The position numbers and the translations under genes are program-made. Positions 53,113-62,119 of a stretch of DNA of 64,000 nucleotides are shown here, piece by piece. Below the pieces are notes generated by a model, which was not told the origin of the DNA, did no database searches, and saw nothing but the letters and a program-made list of their open reading frames with translations. Position 1 is the stretch's first letter, and each line of letters begins with the position of its first letter. Source of the DNA: Filimonas zeae (GTDB lineage: Bacteria; Bacteroidota; Bacteroidia; Chitinophagales; Chitinophagaceae); assembly GCF_014641615.1 (NCBI RefSeq), contig NZ_BMIB01000001.1, positions 372,769-436,768 of the forward strand. The letters are read 5' to 3'.

Positions 53113-54252
53113 ATGAAACGAAGCCTTGCTGTTGCATGTATGTTACTTTGCGGCGCCCGTATGGCGGGCGCCCAGGATACAACAGCTGCAAAAAAACACT
53201 GGTTGGGTAAACTGCACCCCGATTCCATTATTAATGGCAAGCTAAGCATTATTCCGGTGCCTGTGTTAAGCAGCAGCCCGGAAACAGGGCTGCGGGCAGG
53301 CGTGGTGCTGCAATACTTTTTTAACACCGGTAACAAGGCCGATACGCTGCGCAAAACGCGTGATTCCTATTCTTACCTGGAAGCTTTATACAGCACCCGT
53401 AACCAAACAGTGTTTGAGAACTACACACAGATGTATACCCCCGGCGAAGCCTTTTTTATAAAGCACCGTATGGGGTATGCTAATTATAATGAACGGGTAT
53501 GGGGCTTTGGTAACAAAACAGTTGGCGCCAATGAGTTTGAAAAGGTTACCTATACCCGCCTGTACTTACAAAGCAGCGTGGCCCGGCAACTGAAAAACCA
53601 GCTGTTTGCCGGTATTAACCTCAACATCAGTAAAACTTACGATGTATCTACCGTAGTAAAAGATACCAACCTGCTGGCAGGGCAGCCCGGCCAAACCGGC
53701 AGCCTGGTGGTAGGGGTAGGGCCCACACTTATCTGGGATAAAAGAGACCACCCTATGAATGCCAGCCGTGGCTGGTATGGCGAGCTGGCGGCTACCTGGT
53801 ATACCGGCACCCTGGGCAGCGATTACCGGTACACGGAATTTCTGGGCGATGTGCGGAAGTATTATACCCTGCGCGACAGCAGTGTACTTGCCTTTCAGGG
53901 CTATGGCCTGCTAACCAGCGGCACGGTACCCTGGCGGGAAAAGGCCCGTATGGGCAACGGTACCATTATGCGGGGCTACTTCAGCGGCCGCTTTCGCGAT
54001 AATCAATATCTGGCCGCACAGGCAGAATACCGTAAACCGGTACACCGCTGGGTAACCCTGGCAGCTTTTGCGGCTGTAGGGCAGGTGCAGCATACTATAG
54101 GTGCATTTACACCAAAGGATACCAAACTGGCCGGGGGGCTGGGACTGCGTGTACTGGCCAATAAAGCCAAACGTATTTACCTGCGGTTTGATTATGCGGT
54201 ATCTACCGATAAAACAAGTGGATTTTACTTTAAAGTAGGGGAAGCTTTCTAA
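53113..54252 (+). CDS. BamA/TamA family outer-membrane barrel protein
   Basis: A 379-residue protein, starting from ATG 53113, with a signal peptide (cleavage near residue 20, Ala-Gly-Ala-Gln). No POTRA domains: the mature part begins directly with IIPVPVLSSSPETGLRAG, then barrel strands with the Omp85-type features GPTLIWDKRDHPMNASRGW and MRGYFSGRFRDNQYLAAQAEYR (VRGY/F-like motif). A POTRA-less Omp85 relative of this kind is common in Bacteroidota (surface-antigen-like). Function unknown; not the essential BamA. Confidence 0.85.
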   Translation: MKRSLAVACMLLCGARMAGAQDTTAAKKHWLGKLHPDSIINGKLSIIPVPVLSSSPETGLRAGVVLQYFFNTGNKADTLRKTRDSYSYLEALYSTRNQTVFENYTQMYTPGEAFFIKHRMGYANYNERVWGFGNKTVGANEFEKVTYTRLYLQSSVARQLKNQLFAGINLNISKTYDVSTVVKDTNLLAGQPGQTGSLVVGVGPTLIWDKRDHPMNASRGWYGELAATWYTGTLGSDYRYTEFLGDVRKYYTLRDSSVLAFQGYGLLTSGTVPWREKARMGNGTIMRGYFSGRFRDNQYLAAQAEYRKPVHRWVTLAAFAAVGQVQHTIGAFTPKDTKLAGGLGLRVLANKAKRIYLRFDYAVSTDKTSGFYFKVGEAF

Positions 54253-54281
54253 AAAACGAGACCCCTGTGAAAACAGGGGTC
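54250..54281 (-). terminator. hairpin with T-run on the minus strand
   Basis: GACCCCTGT (54260-54268) and ACAGGGGTC (54273-54281). The T-run is present only when read on the minus strand, so it would stop transcription from the T9SS-cargo side before it runs antisense into the barrel gene. Confidence 0.65.
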
Positions 54282-54625
54282 GTACCAATGGGGGGTTCAA
54301 ATACCCTCTGGTTCGCAAAAAGTATCTTTATCACACAATACATCTATAAGAACGCTCTTACAGGGCATACTGTTGTGTCAACGGCAAGTCGAAAATGTTG
54401 GGATTGGTTGAAATAAGAGTGTGGTGGAGTAGTGAATACAAAGATACAACACTGGTTTGCTAAGAGAGTGCAAAAACTGGTTATAGCTTTATTAAAAAAA
54501 ACGGCTGAATAGTTAAAAACTCCTGTAAAATATGGGCAGTTATCGGCTTTTGCCATGGTAGCAGAAAGGGCTGAAGAAACAGCCGGAATGTAAACTTTTG
54601 GTTCTCAATATAAAAGCCTTCACCA
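54282..54625. other. intergenic stretch after the T9SS cargo gene
   Basis: About 340 bases. A short open frame on the minus strand (54344-54556) has no convincing start, composition or family. Otherwise I see nothing in this stretch. Confidence 0.45.
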
Positions 54626-57001
54626 CTACCGTATCAGCACCGAAGTACCTTTTTCAGAAAAGGTTTGTCCCGTTTTTTTCTCTGTGTAAGTAAGCATCCA
54701 GGCATAGGCGCCGGGTGGCTGTGCCTCCCCTTTAAACTTACCATCCCACTTGCCGAAGGTGCTGGTGGTTTGGTACACCATCTGCCCGTAGCGGTTATAC
54801 ACTTTAAAATCAAGCTTAGACATCATAAACGCATTCAGCGGATACAGAAAGTCGTTTCTGCCATCGCCATTGGGGGTAAAGCCGGTAGGCACTGCTATAA
54901 AACAGCTGTTGAGCACAAAAAGCCGGTAAGTAGCCGTATCAAAGCAGTTCATATTGCTTTGTACAATCAGCTGCACATGGTACAGTTGCTGCCGCGTATT
55001 GGGTACCAGATAGTTTTGCCGGGGTGGGGTGTACAGGCTGCTGGTATTGCCGTTACCAAATACCCACTGCTGCCCTACGATATTACCTATGCTTTCATTT
55101 ACAAACTCTGCCGCTACACCAGGGCACAGGGTATCTGATACCGGGTGGAAAGCGGCTTCCAGCACATTGCTCAGCACCACCTGTTTTTCCATTGTATCTG
55201 TACAAACGCCATTAGACACTACCAGTGTAATAGACTTGGTGCCAAAGCGGCTGTATATTTTTACAGGGTTTTGTTGTTTGCTGGAATCTGTTTTGCCGTC
55301 GTAATACCAGGCCCAGCTGTTTACCCCATGCGCCCCATCATGAAACAAGGCTACTGTATCCAGCTCACAATGCAGAAACAGTTGATAGGTAAAATCGGCC
55401 GACACGGTGTCTTTGGTGCTGAATGGCGTGCTGTTGCCCACAGGTGTAGGCTGCCAGCAGCTGGTAAGCAGGGTATTGCCATCGCTTCCCGTACGGGCGC
55501 TTACGGTGTAGTTGCCTTCTGTTAATACCGGGCGGTTAAAAAACAAATCAATAGTATCTGTAAACTGTCCGGTGCCATTGCAGGTAAATTCAGCCCGGGT
55601 AATGGAAATGGCTTCCGGCCCGTTTATTACAAAATCGCTGCCATTAGTGGCTACAGAGTTGCATTGTACAGGCTGGCTCAGTACCACCCGTATTTTTTCG
55701 GTACGGCAGGTAATGGGCAGCACCTTGCGCAGTGTGGCCGGATATTGCTGTTCCAGTGTAAAGGATATACTATTGTTGCCGGCCAGAATGTACTGGCCAC
55801 ATTCGGTGGCTACAGAATTGCCATCGCTGCCGGTTACAATAGATACGGTATAAGTGCCCCCGGTTAAAATACGTTTGTCCAGGTAAAGCGTAACGGTATT
55901 ATCGGCATTGTTAAAGCTGCAGTTAGCCCTTGCGCCGGTTACGGTTACAGCCGAAGGGCCGGTAACGGTAAAATCACTGCCATCGGGGGCAATGGTGGCA
56001 CAGTCTATAGGCAGGGTAAACACCATCTGTATGCTGTCAGGTGCGCAGGGCAGGGGCTTCAGGCTGTCAATATATACCAGCGCAGGCGGGTCTACCGTAA
56101 AATCAATATGCTCCCCTTCCGGAATATCGCGGTCGCAGTAATCCAGCAGAGTATTGGCATCGGTACCTTTTTTAATAGTAACACGGTAATTACCGGGTGG
56201 TAGCTGCTGGTTAAGGCCCAGCACCAGCGAATCCATATCAAAACCCTGATTGCAGTTAACACCCGCAGCAGATACAATATTAATACCCGGCACGTTCAAT
56301 GTAAAATCGCTGCCATTGGTAGCCAGGCTGGCGCATTTTACCTCTTTATTCAGTTTTATCCGTATGGTTTTGGTAGGGCAATAGTAGTTGCCTGCCTGCA
56401 GGTGAGGCAGGTTAGGATCGGTAATGCTGGCGGTGCCGCCGCTGAAGCTGATGGTATAACCACTCTGGTTGGTAACCGTAAAATGGCTGATCATCAGCAG
56501 GTAATGATGCCCCTCAAGCAGGGTGGGCATAGCGCTGAAGGTAGGTTTGTTATCTGCCGGTATAGAGCCGCATTCTATATGGCTTACACCCGAGGCAGAG
56601 GCGCCGGTATTGCCATAAGTACCCGCCCAGTTGCCGGTAACCACCAGTGCGGCGTTGGTATACACTTCATCTGGCGAGGTGGCATTGGTAATATCAAACA
56701 GCTGCCAGTCGTAATCATCCATGGAAGATCCTGGCTGAATCAGAAAACCAACGGTTCCGGTGCTGTAGCAGGTAAACTTGTACCAGAAAGCATTTACATC
56801 TGTATAACCAGCGCCACAGCCCGGTACCGGCATGGTTCTGCCCGCGCAGGAAGGCACGGTGGTCATCTGAAACGTATTAAAGCCACAAAGGGGAAAGGCA
56901 GTGGCGGGAGTTTGCCCGGTAACGCACTGCCCGGCTGCGCCGGAGGCGGTAAACAAAAGAAGCAGCCATAAAACCAGTAGCCGGTGACTCAATAAGCGCA
57001 T
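54626..57001 (-). CDS. secreted protein with T9SS type B sorting domain and PKD-like region
   Basis: A 791-residue exported protein. The signal peptide ends near residue 24 (Gly-Ala-Ala-Gly). An N-terminal adhesin-like domain follows, then three repeats of about 110 residues (around residues 210-520) of the form SLATNGSDFTLNVPG / TIAPDGSDFTVTGPS / SVATNGSDFVINGPE. A PKD-like module (NSWAWYYDGKTDS) comes near 570. The C-terminal CHU_C / gliding-motility-associated domain has PTGFTPNGDGRNDFLYP, KVYNRYGQMVYQT and GKWDGKFKGE. The type IX system would export it and attach it to the surface or release it. Ligand unknown. Confidence 0.93.
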   Translation of the reverse strand: MRLLSHRLLVLWLLLLFTASGAAGQCVTGQTPATAFPLCGFNTFQMTTVPSCAGRTMPVPGCGAGYTDVNAFWYKFTCYSTGTVGFLIQPGSSMDDYDWQLFDITNATSPDEVYTNAALVVTGNWAGTYGNTGASASGVSHIECGSIPADNKPTFSAMPTLLEGHHYLLMISHFTVTNQSGYTISFSGGTASITDPNLPHLQAGNYYCPTKTIRIKLNKEVKCASLATNGSDFTLNVPGINIVSAAGVNCNQGFDMDSLVLGLNQQLPPGNYRVTIKKGTDANTLLDYCDRDIPEGEHIDFTVDPPALVYIDSLKPLPCAPDSIQMVFTLPIDCATIAPDGSDFTVTGPSAVTVTGARANCSFNNADNTVTLYLDKRILTGGTYTVSIVTGSDGNSVATECGQYILAGNNSISFTLEQQYPATLRKVLPITCRTEKIRVVLSQPVQCNSVATNGSDFVINGPEAISITRAEFTCNGTGQFTDTIDLFFNRPVLTEGNYTVSARTGSDGNTLLTSCWQPTPVGNSTPFSTKDTVSADFTYQLFLHCELDTVALFHDGAHGVNSWAWYYDGKTDSSKQQNPVKIYSRFGTKSITLVVSNGVCTDTMEKQVVLSNVLEAAFHPVSDTLCPGVAAEFVNESIGNIVGQQWVFGNGNTSSLYTPPRQNYLVPNTRQQLYHVQLIVQSNMNCFDTATYRLFVLNSCFIAVPTGFTPNGDGRNDFLYPLNAFMMSKLDFKVYNRYGQMVYQTTSTFGKWDGKFKGEAQPPGAYAWMLTYTEKKTGQTFSEKGTSVLIR

Positions 57002-57115
57002 AATTGGTGTGTAATCTGGTTTATAGATTCCTGAAAGCCGGGAAACGTTGCTAAAAGTATAAATTTAATCCTAATATGGCTTGTGGCCCATGTTTTTTAC
57101 ATTCCCCACATCCCT

Positions 57116-57123
57116 TACTTTTG
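57116..57123 (+). promoter_or_regulatory. candidate -7 element of glnS
   Basis: TACTTTTG is an exact TAnnTTTG match 23 bp before the glnS ATG. The -33 region reads only as a T-run (57092-57098), so it is a partial match. Confidence 0.35.
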
Positions 57124-57145
57124 CCAATACTGAAACCATCATTGA

Positions 57146-58804
57146 ATGAGTGAAGAAAAAAGTCTTAATTTTTTAGAAGAGATCGTAGAAGAGGATCTGA
57201 AATCCGGTAAGTATGCATCTATTCTTACGCGTTTTCCGCCGGAGCCTAACGGTTACCTGCACATAGGACACGCTAAAAGCATCTGCCTCAACTTTGGCCT
57301 GGCCCAGAAATACGGCGGTGCTACCAACCTGCGTTTTGATGATACCAACCCGGTTACAGAAGATACCGAGTATGTGGAAAGTATAAAGGCTGACATTCAG
57401 TGGCTGGGTTTTCAATGGGCGAAGGAATTGTATGCAAGCGACTACTTTGAGCAGTTGTACGGTTTTGCCGTGGAACTGATAAAAAAGGGGCTGGCGTATG
57501 TTGATGATAGTACCAGCGAGCAGATTGCCGCACAAAAAGGAACGCCTACCCAGCCGGGTACGAAAAGCCCTTACCGCAGCCGCAGCGTAGAAGAAAACCT
57601 GCAGCTGTTTGCAGATATGCGCGCCGGTAAATACAAGGATGGTGAAAAGGTACTGCGTGTAAAAGTAGACATGAGCAGTCCTAATATGCACATGCGCGAT
57701 CCTATTATTTACCGCATTAAGCATGCACACCACCACCGTACCGGTGATGCGTGGTGCATTTATCCGATGTACGATTTTGCACACGGACAAAGCGATAGCA
57801 TTGAACAAATTACCCATAGCATTTGTACACTGGAGTTTATTCCGCACCGTCCGCTGTATGACTGGCTGATTCAGCAACTGGAAATTTTCCCCAGCCATCA
57901 GTACGAGTTTGCGCGTTTAAACCTCACCTATGCTATTACCAGCAAGCGCAAGCTGCTGCAGCTGGTAACGGAAAAGTTTGTGGATGGATGGGACGACCCA
58001 CGTATGCCCACCATCAGCGGTATGCGCAGAAGAGGCTATACGCCCGAAGGCATCCGCGAGTTTTGCGAAAGAATAGGCGTGGCCAAACGTGATAACCTGA
58101 TTGATGTGGGCCTGCTGGAATTCTGTGTGCGTGAGCACCTGAACAAAGAGGCACAGCGCCGTATGGTGGTGTTTGACCCGCTGAAAGTGGTTATTACCAA
58201 CTACGAGGGTGTGGAAACGCTGAAGAGTGAAGACAATCCCGAAGATCCTAACACTACCTACCGCGATATTCCGTTCAGCAAAGAGCTGTATATAGAGCGG
58301 GAAGACTTTATGGAAGTTGCTCCGAAGAAATACTTCCGCCTGGCACCCGGCCAGATGGTGCGTTTAAAAAGCGCTTATATTATTAAGTGTGAGGAGGTGG
58401 TGAAAGATGAGGCGGGTAATATTACCGAGGTAAGATGTACTTATATTCCTGAAAGCAAAAGCGGCGCAGATACCTCTGGCATTAACGTAAAAGGTACCCT
58501 GCACTGGGTAAGCATTGCACATGCCATACATGCAGAAGTACGTTTGTACGACCGCCTGTTTAAGGTAGAGAACGTTGCTAATGAGGAAGGAGACTTTAAA
58601 GACTACGTTAACCCGGACTCTTTACAGATTGTGCAGAATGCGTATGCAGAGCCTGCACTGGCCAATGCTAAATTCAGCGATCGTTACCAGTTTTTAAGAA
58701 AGGGTTACTTCTGTATGGATAAAGATACCAGCGAAGAAAAGATGGTATTTAACCGTGCAGTAACCCTGAAAGATGCCTGGGCGAAAGAAGTAAAGAAAGG
58801 ATAA
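57146..58804 (+). CDS. glnS: glutamine--tRNA ligase
   Basis: A 552-residue class I synthetase. HIGH is at residues 39-42 (PEPNGYLHIGHAKS); the KMSKS equivalent is ITSKRKL with Ser266-Lys267-Arg268. The GlnRS-specific anticodon-binding beta-barrels follow, ending LKDAWAKEV. It charges tRNA-Gln directly, which implies the cell does not depend solely on the Glu-tRNA(Gln) amidotransferase route. Length matches family norms. Monocistronic. Confidence 0.97.
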   Translation: MSEEKSLNFLEEIVEEDLKSGKYASILTRFPPEPNGYLHIGHAKSICLNFGLAQKYGGATNLRFDDTNPVTEDTEYVESIKADIQWLGFQWAKELYASDYFEQLYGFAVELIKKGLAYVDDSTSEQIAAQKGTPTQPGTKSPYRSRSVEENLQLFADMRAGKYKDGEKVLRVKVDMSSPNMHMRDPIIYRIKHAHHHRTGDAWCIYPMYDFAHGQSDSIEQITHSICTLEFIPHRPLYDWLIQQLEIFPSHQYEFARLNLTYAITSKRKLLQLVTEKFVDGWDDPRMPTISGMRRRGYTPEGIREFCERIGVAKRDNLIDVGLLEFCVREHLNKEAQRRMVVFDPLKVVITNYEGVETLKSEDNPEDPNTTYRDIPFSKELYIEREDFMEVAPKKYFRLAPGQMVRLKSAYIIKCEEVVKDEAGNITEVRCTYIPESKSGADTSGINVKGTLHWVSIAHAIHAEVRLYDRLFKVENVANEEGDFKDYVNPDSLQIVQNAYAEPALANAKFSDRYQFLRKGYFCMDKDTSEEKMVFNRAVTLKDAWAKEVKKG

Positions 58805-58810
58805 CTACTG

Positions 58811-59440
58811 TTATAAATGACCGTTTTCAAAGGCCCACTTAATAAGGTGGGCCACATTTTTTAGCCCCGTTTTCAGCAGTACATTCTTCCGGTGGCTTTC
58901 CACTGTGTTAATGCTGATGTTTAAATTATCTGCAATTTCTTTGGTATTCATGCCTTCTGCCAGCAGCTTAATAATACCTTTTTCCCGTGGGGTAAGCATT
59001 ACATCGGGTTCCCGGTTACGCGTTACCATGTTCTGAAAAATACTGTCGCTTACCTGGGGCGAAAAATAAGTACTGCCCTCTGCAATACAACGAATGGCCA
59101 GCTTCAGCTCCTCATCATCCGCGCTTTTCAGAAGATACCCTTCCACACCGGCTTCAATCAGCTTTTCCAGGTACACACGCTTGGCGTGCATAGATATAAT
59201 AAGAATTTTAATAGCAGGATACTGCTTTTTAACCAGTGCAGATACCTCTACACCGTCCATCTCCTTCATACCAATATCCATCAGCAGCAGATGGGGCTGT
59301 TGCTGTTCCAGTACTTTAAACAAAGCACTTCCGCTGTTGGCAAAGCCCGTTACGGTGTAGTTATTGGCTTTAAGCAAAGCGGTTAAACCTTCAATAAACA
59401 ATTGATGGTCATCTACAATAAAAATCGAAAACCCTTCCAT
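58811..59440 (-). CDS. NarL/LuxR family response regulator
   Basis: A 209-residue regulator: the receiver has Asp10-Asp11, phospho-acceptor Asp55 (LLLMDIGMKEMDG) and the LLKSA switch lysine. A LuxR-type HTH at about 145-205 contains LTPREKGIIKLLAEGMNTKE and the helix NISINTVESHRKNVL. It pairs with the kinase gene 17 bp upstream. Its last codons overlap with a hairpin that can serve as the glnS terminator. Confidence 0.95.
   Translation of the reverse strand: MEGFSIFIVDDHQLFIEGLTALLKANNYTVTGFANSGSALFKVLEQQQPHLLLMDIGMKEMDGVEVSALVKKQYPAIKILIISMHAKRVYLEKLIEAGVEGYLLKSADDEELKLAIRCIAEGSTYFSPQVSDSIFQNMVTRNREPDVMLTPREKGIIKLLAEGMNTKEIADNLNISINTVESHRKNVLLKTGLKNVAHLIKWAFENGHL
58832..58862 (+). terminator. 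glnS terminator inside the 3' end of the convergent regulator gene
   Basis: GGCCCACTT and AGGTGGGCC with a 4-base loop (one G-T pair), then ACA and six T. It ends glnS transcription on the plus strand while encoding the last codons (VAHLIKWA) of the regulator on the minus strand. Confidence 0.7.
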
Positions 59441-59457
59441 GGCGGCAATATAACAGT

Positions 59458-61305
59458 TTATACAAATGGAATACGGAAAAAGAACGAGGCGCCATTACCT
59501 GGTGAGCTTTCAATATCCATTTGTGCATGAATCTTGTGTGCGCGTGCTTCAATATTGGTAAGCCCAATGCCTTTGGCACGCAGGCCCGCATCAAAGCCCA
59601 CGCCGTTATCTTCCACCGTAAGCAGCAGAATTTCTTCTTCTGCATAACACTGTATATAAATTTCAGTGGCTTTGGCATGCTTAACGGCATTGGTAAGCAA
59701 CTCCCGTATAATATAATACACCTCTTCTGCTTTGTGTTTGGCCAGGTGGCTGGCCCCCTGCATACTTACAATTACCTGTGTGTTGCCTGCTGTTTCTACC
59801 GTTTCTTTCAAATCCTGAATGGCCTCTACCAGGCCGTATTTGTGTAAAATACCTACGCTCATGTTGTGAGAAATACCGCGCACATCTTTTAACGCATCCT
59901 GCAACAGCATATCAATCTTTTGCGAGTGCGCGTTAACAGAAGCGTCTTTCCCATACAGGCTTTGCAGCATAAACTTCAGCGAGGCCAGGGTACCGCCCAG
60001 GCGGTCGTGCAGCTCCATAGAAATACGCTGGCGTTCGGCTTCCTGCCCTTCCAGCATGGCAATATTGGCTTTTAGCGCCTGCTCGCGTACCAACTGTTCG
60101 TTCTCTTTCTGTTTAATCTCTGCCAGCTGGTTGGCAATTAATCTTTTCTTGCGGCTGTCGCGCACCATAAAAAAGCCCAGGAAAGCAATCAGTATGGCTA
60201 TAAAAATAAGCAGATATATCAGCAGCCTGCTTTTCTGGTTCAGTTCAGACAGGTTTTGGGTCCGCTCTTTCTCCACTTTTAAAGCCTGCTCCTTTTTCTC
60301 CGTTTCGTACTTTTCCCTTACATCCGCAATGGCTTTTTGGGTGTTAAGCGAAAACAGACTGTCTTTAATGGTATCGTACGCATCAAAATGCTCATACGCT
60401 TTCTGATACTGATGCAGGGCTGCGTAACAGGCACCCAGGTGCTGGTGTATCCATTCCAGGTGCTCCAGCGGCGCACCTTCTTCAGTTACATCCAGACTTT
60501 GGGTAAAGTAGTTAATGGCCTGCTGGTAGTTTTTCTGTTTATAAGCTATCATACCCAGGTTAAAGCTGGCTTCGCGTATGTTATGCTGACTCCCCAATTC
60601 TTCAAAAGAAGCCAGTGCGGTGGCGTACCAGTTATGCGCCTCATTAAACTGCTCCAGCTGCCAGTATATATTACCCAGGTTGTTGGTAACCTGGGCAATA
60701 TATAAAGTGTTTTTAGCCTGGCGGGCCAGTGCCAGCGATTTCTTTAAGTAAATAATAGCCGAATCAGACTGATTAAGCAACCTGAATACATTACCCATAC
60801 CATTATAGGTACTGATAAGTGCCTGCTCGTTGTTCAATGTACTTTTTAACCTGTATGCCTGCCGGTAATACTGCAGCGCATCCTTATACCGGTCTGTGGT
60901 TTTATAAATAGCTGCCAGTAATTCGTACGCACGGGATAATTCCAAAGGTTTATCCCCGCTCTTTTCCCACAACTGGGCGCTGCGGTAAAAAAAGTCTGCT
61001 GCTTCTGACAGGCCGGTGTTTTTAAAATGCGCCAGACCTATATGGTACAATGCTTCCGGCACAGCAGCCTGCAATTTGTGCTTCACTGCATAGTCGTAAA
61101 ACAATTTTTCATATTTCAGTAAAGTATCTGCCGGGCAATCGGGCAGCTGTGCCAGTCTGGTAAACAAATACAGTTTACCCGTATCGGGCACAGGGCTTTG
61201 TAAAAACCGCTGAATGCTATCGGTATATAAATCAGTTTGTGCATGGCAGGGTTTTACTGCAAGCAGTAGCAAGGGGCACAGAATTAAAACAAGTAGCTGC
61301 TTCAT
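59458..61305 (-). CDS. TPR-domain sensor histidine kinase
   Basis: A 615-residue protein; the ATG at 61305 is chosen over a TTG three codons earlier. Signal-like N-terminus (cleavage near residue 22), then periplasmic TPRs (residues 30-330), one membrane helix at about 365-383 and a coiled coil. HisKA_3 has the phospho-acceptor His433 in ISMELHDRLGG, and the HATPase domain has EDNGVGFD and KGIGLTNIEARA. Typical Bacteroidota TPR kinase, partner of the NarL-type regulator downstream. The signal is unknown. Confidence 0.95.
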   Translation of the reverse strand: MKQLLVLILCPLLLLAVKPCHAQTDLYTDSIQRFLQSPVPDTGKLYLFTRLAQLPDCPADTLLKYEKLFYDYAVKHKLQAAVPEALYHIGLAHFKNTGLSEAADFFYRSAQLWEKSGDKPLELSRAYELLAAIYKTTDRYKDALQYYRQAYRLKSTLNNEQALISTYNGMGNVFRLLNQSDSAIIYLKKSLALARQAKNTLYIAQVTNNLGNIYWQLEQFNEAHNWYATALASFEELGSQHNIREASFNLGMIAYKQKNYQQAINYFTQSLDVTEEGAPLEHLEWIHQHLGACYAALHQYQKAYEHFDAYDTIKDSLFSLNTQKAIADVREKYETEKKEQALKVEKERTQNLSELNQKSRLLIYLLIFIAILIAFLGFFMVRDSRKKRLIANQLAEIKQKENEQLVREQALKANIAMLEGQEAERQRISMELHDRLGGTLASLKFMLQSLYGKDASVNAHSQKIDMLLQDALKDVRGISHNMSVGILHKYGLVEAIQDLKETVETAGNTQVIVSMQGASHLAKHKAEEVYYIIRELLTNAVKHAKATEIYIQCYAEEEILLLTVEDNGVGFDAGLRAKGIGLTNIEARAHKIHAQMDIESSPGNGASFFFRIPFV

Positions 61306-61340
61306 TGGCGGCAAAGTATAAGCTTAATCAGTCTGAATAA

Positions 61341-61778
61341 TTAGTAACCGGTAGGCATAATGTTAGAGTCCATTACCACCTTACCCAGTTTCCTGTCTCC
61401 CAGGCCACCTTTTTTTGCTTTGCCTTCGCTTACAAAAATGGTAATACCAGCGGTTTCTGCACCATGTTCCGGCTCAAAAGAAAATTTAATCATAGACAAT
61501 TGCTCCGTAGTGCTTGTACCTTCAATAATGGTAAGCTGGCAATAAATCATACCGTTGTCGCCACTCGCATCTGTAGTATATAAAAGGGTGCCTGGTACTA
61601 CCACGCGCTCAGCGGGGTCTATCGGCAGCAGTATGGCAACGCTTACCAGCGAAGAAGAACCTTCTGTATAGGCAGCAGGCTGGTAAGTATCACCACCGGA
61701 TAGTTGGGGATAGCCAACAGGTAAATCAACGTAAGTAATCTCTGCTGGTTCCTGAAGGTTTAAAGTGTACGTGCTCAT
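61341..61778 (-). CDS. hypothetical protein, 145 aa, no family recognised
   Basis: Begins MSTYTLNLQEPAEITYVDLP and ends in a basic stretch (GKAKKGGLGDRKLGKVVM). No signal peptide, lipobox or membrane helix. The body alternates short hydrophobic runs with Gly/Asp/Ser/Thr turns and looks all-beta. One cysteine. The codon use fits the surrounding genes. It is transcribed away from the large open frame at 62120, with 341 bp between them, and lies 35 bp after the kinase start on the minus strand. A shared regulatory region with the large gene is possible. Function unknown. Confidence 0.65.
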   Translation of the reverse strand: MSTYTLNLQEPAEITYVDLPVGYPQLSGGDTYQPAAYTEGSSSLVSVAILLPIDPAERVVVPGTLLYTTDASGDNGMIYCQLTIIEGTSTTEQLSMIKFSFEPEHGAETAGITIFVSEGKAKKGGLGDRKLGKVVMDSNIMPTGY

Positions 61779-62119
61779 TGTCGTTTTTACAATTTAGAAG
61801 TGAATAAAATGAAATGACGTTGTTGGTTGATTATCTCCCCCTTGTTCTATTGCCGCATGTAGATAACATGCTGAAACAGCAATAATGAGGATACGGAGGA
61901 TGCCTGATCTAACGGTTTTCCGGTAGCTATAAAATGCCGGTTAACCGTGTTGCAGGTTTTTGGAATAAGTTTCAATTTTATCACGCAATCAGCAATGAGC
62001 AAAGGGGGTGTTCCGATACTGCTGATGCAATAACCAGAACTAGCTAAAGGTAATATGCCTGTAGGGTATAACAAAATATTTGCGGCAGTATTTGGCTTGT
62101 GTATAAATCCAATATAACT
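61779..62119. other. divergent intergenic region (341 bp)
   Basis: Holds the start regions of the 145-aa gene (minus) and of the large gene (plus). No exact Bacteroidota promoter; TATTTG fragments lie near 62078 and 62090. A minus-strand open frame (61847-62074) lacks a credible ribosome site and family. Confidence 0.45.

Noticed and set aside
54344..54556. 70-codon minus-strand frame in the gap after the T9SS cargo gene
   Set aside because: Cys- and Phe-rich composition unlike neighbouring proteins, and no start context.
61847..62074. 75-codon minus-strand frame in the divergent intergenic region
   Set aside because: No ribosome site, no hydrophobic or charge pattern of a real protein, and the region must hold the promoters of both neighbours.
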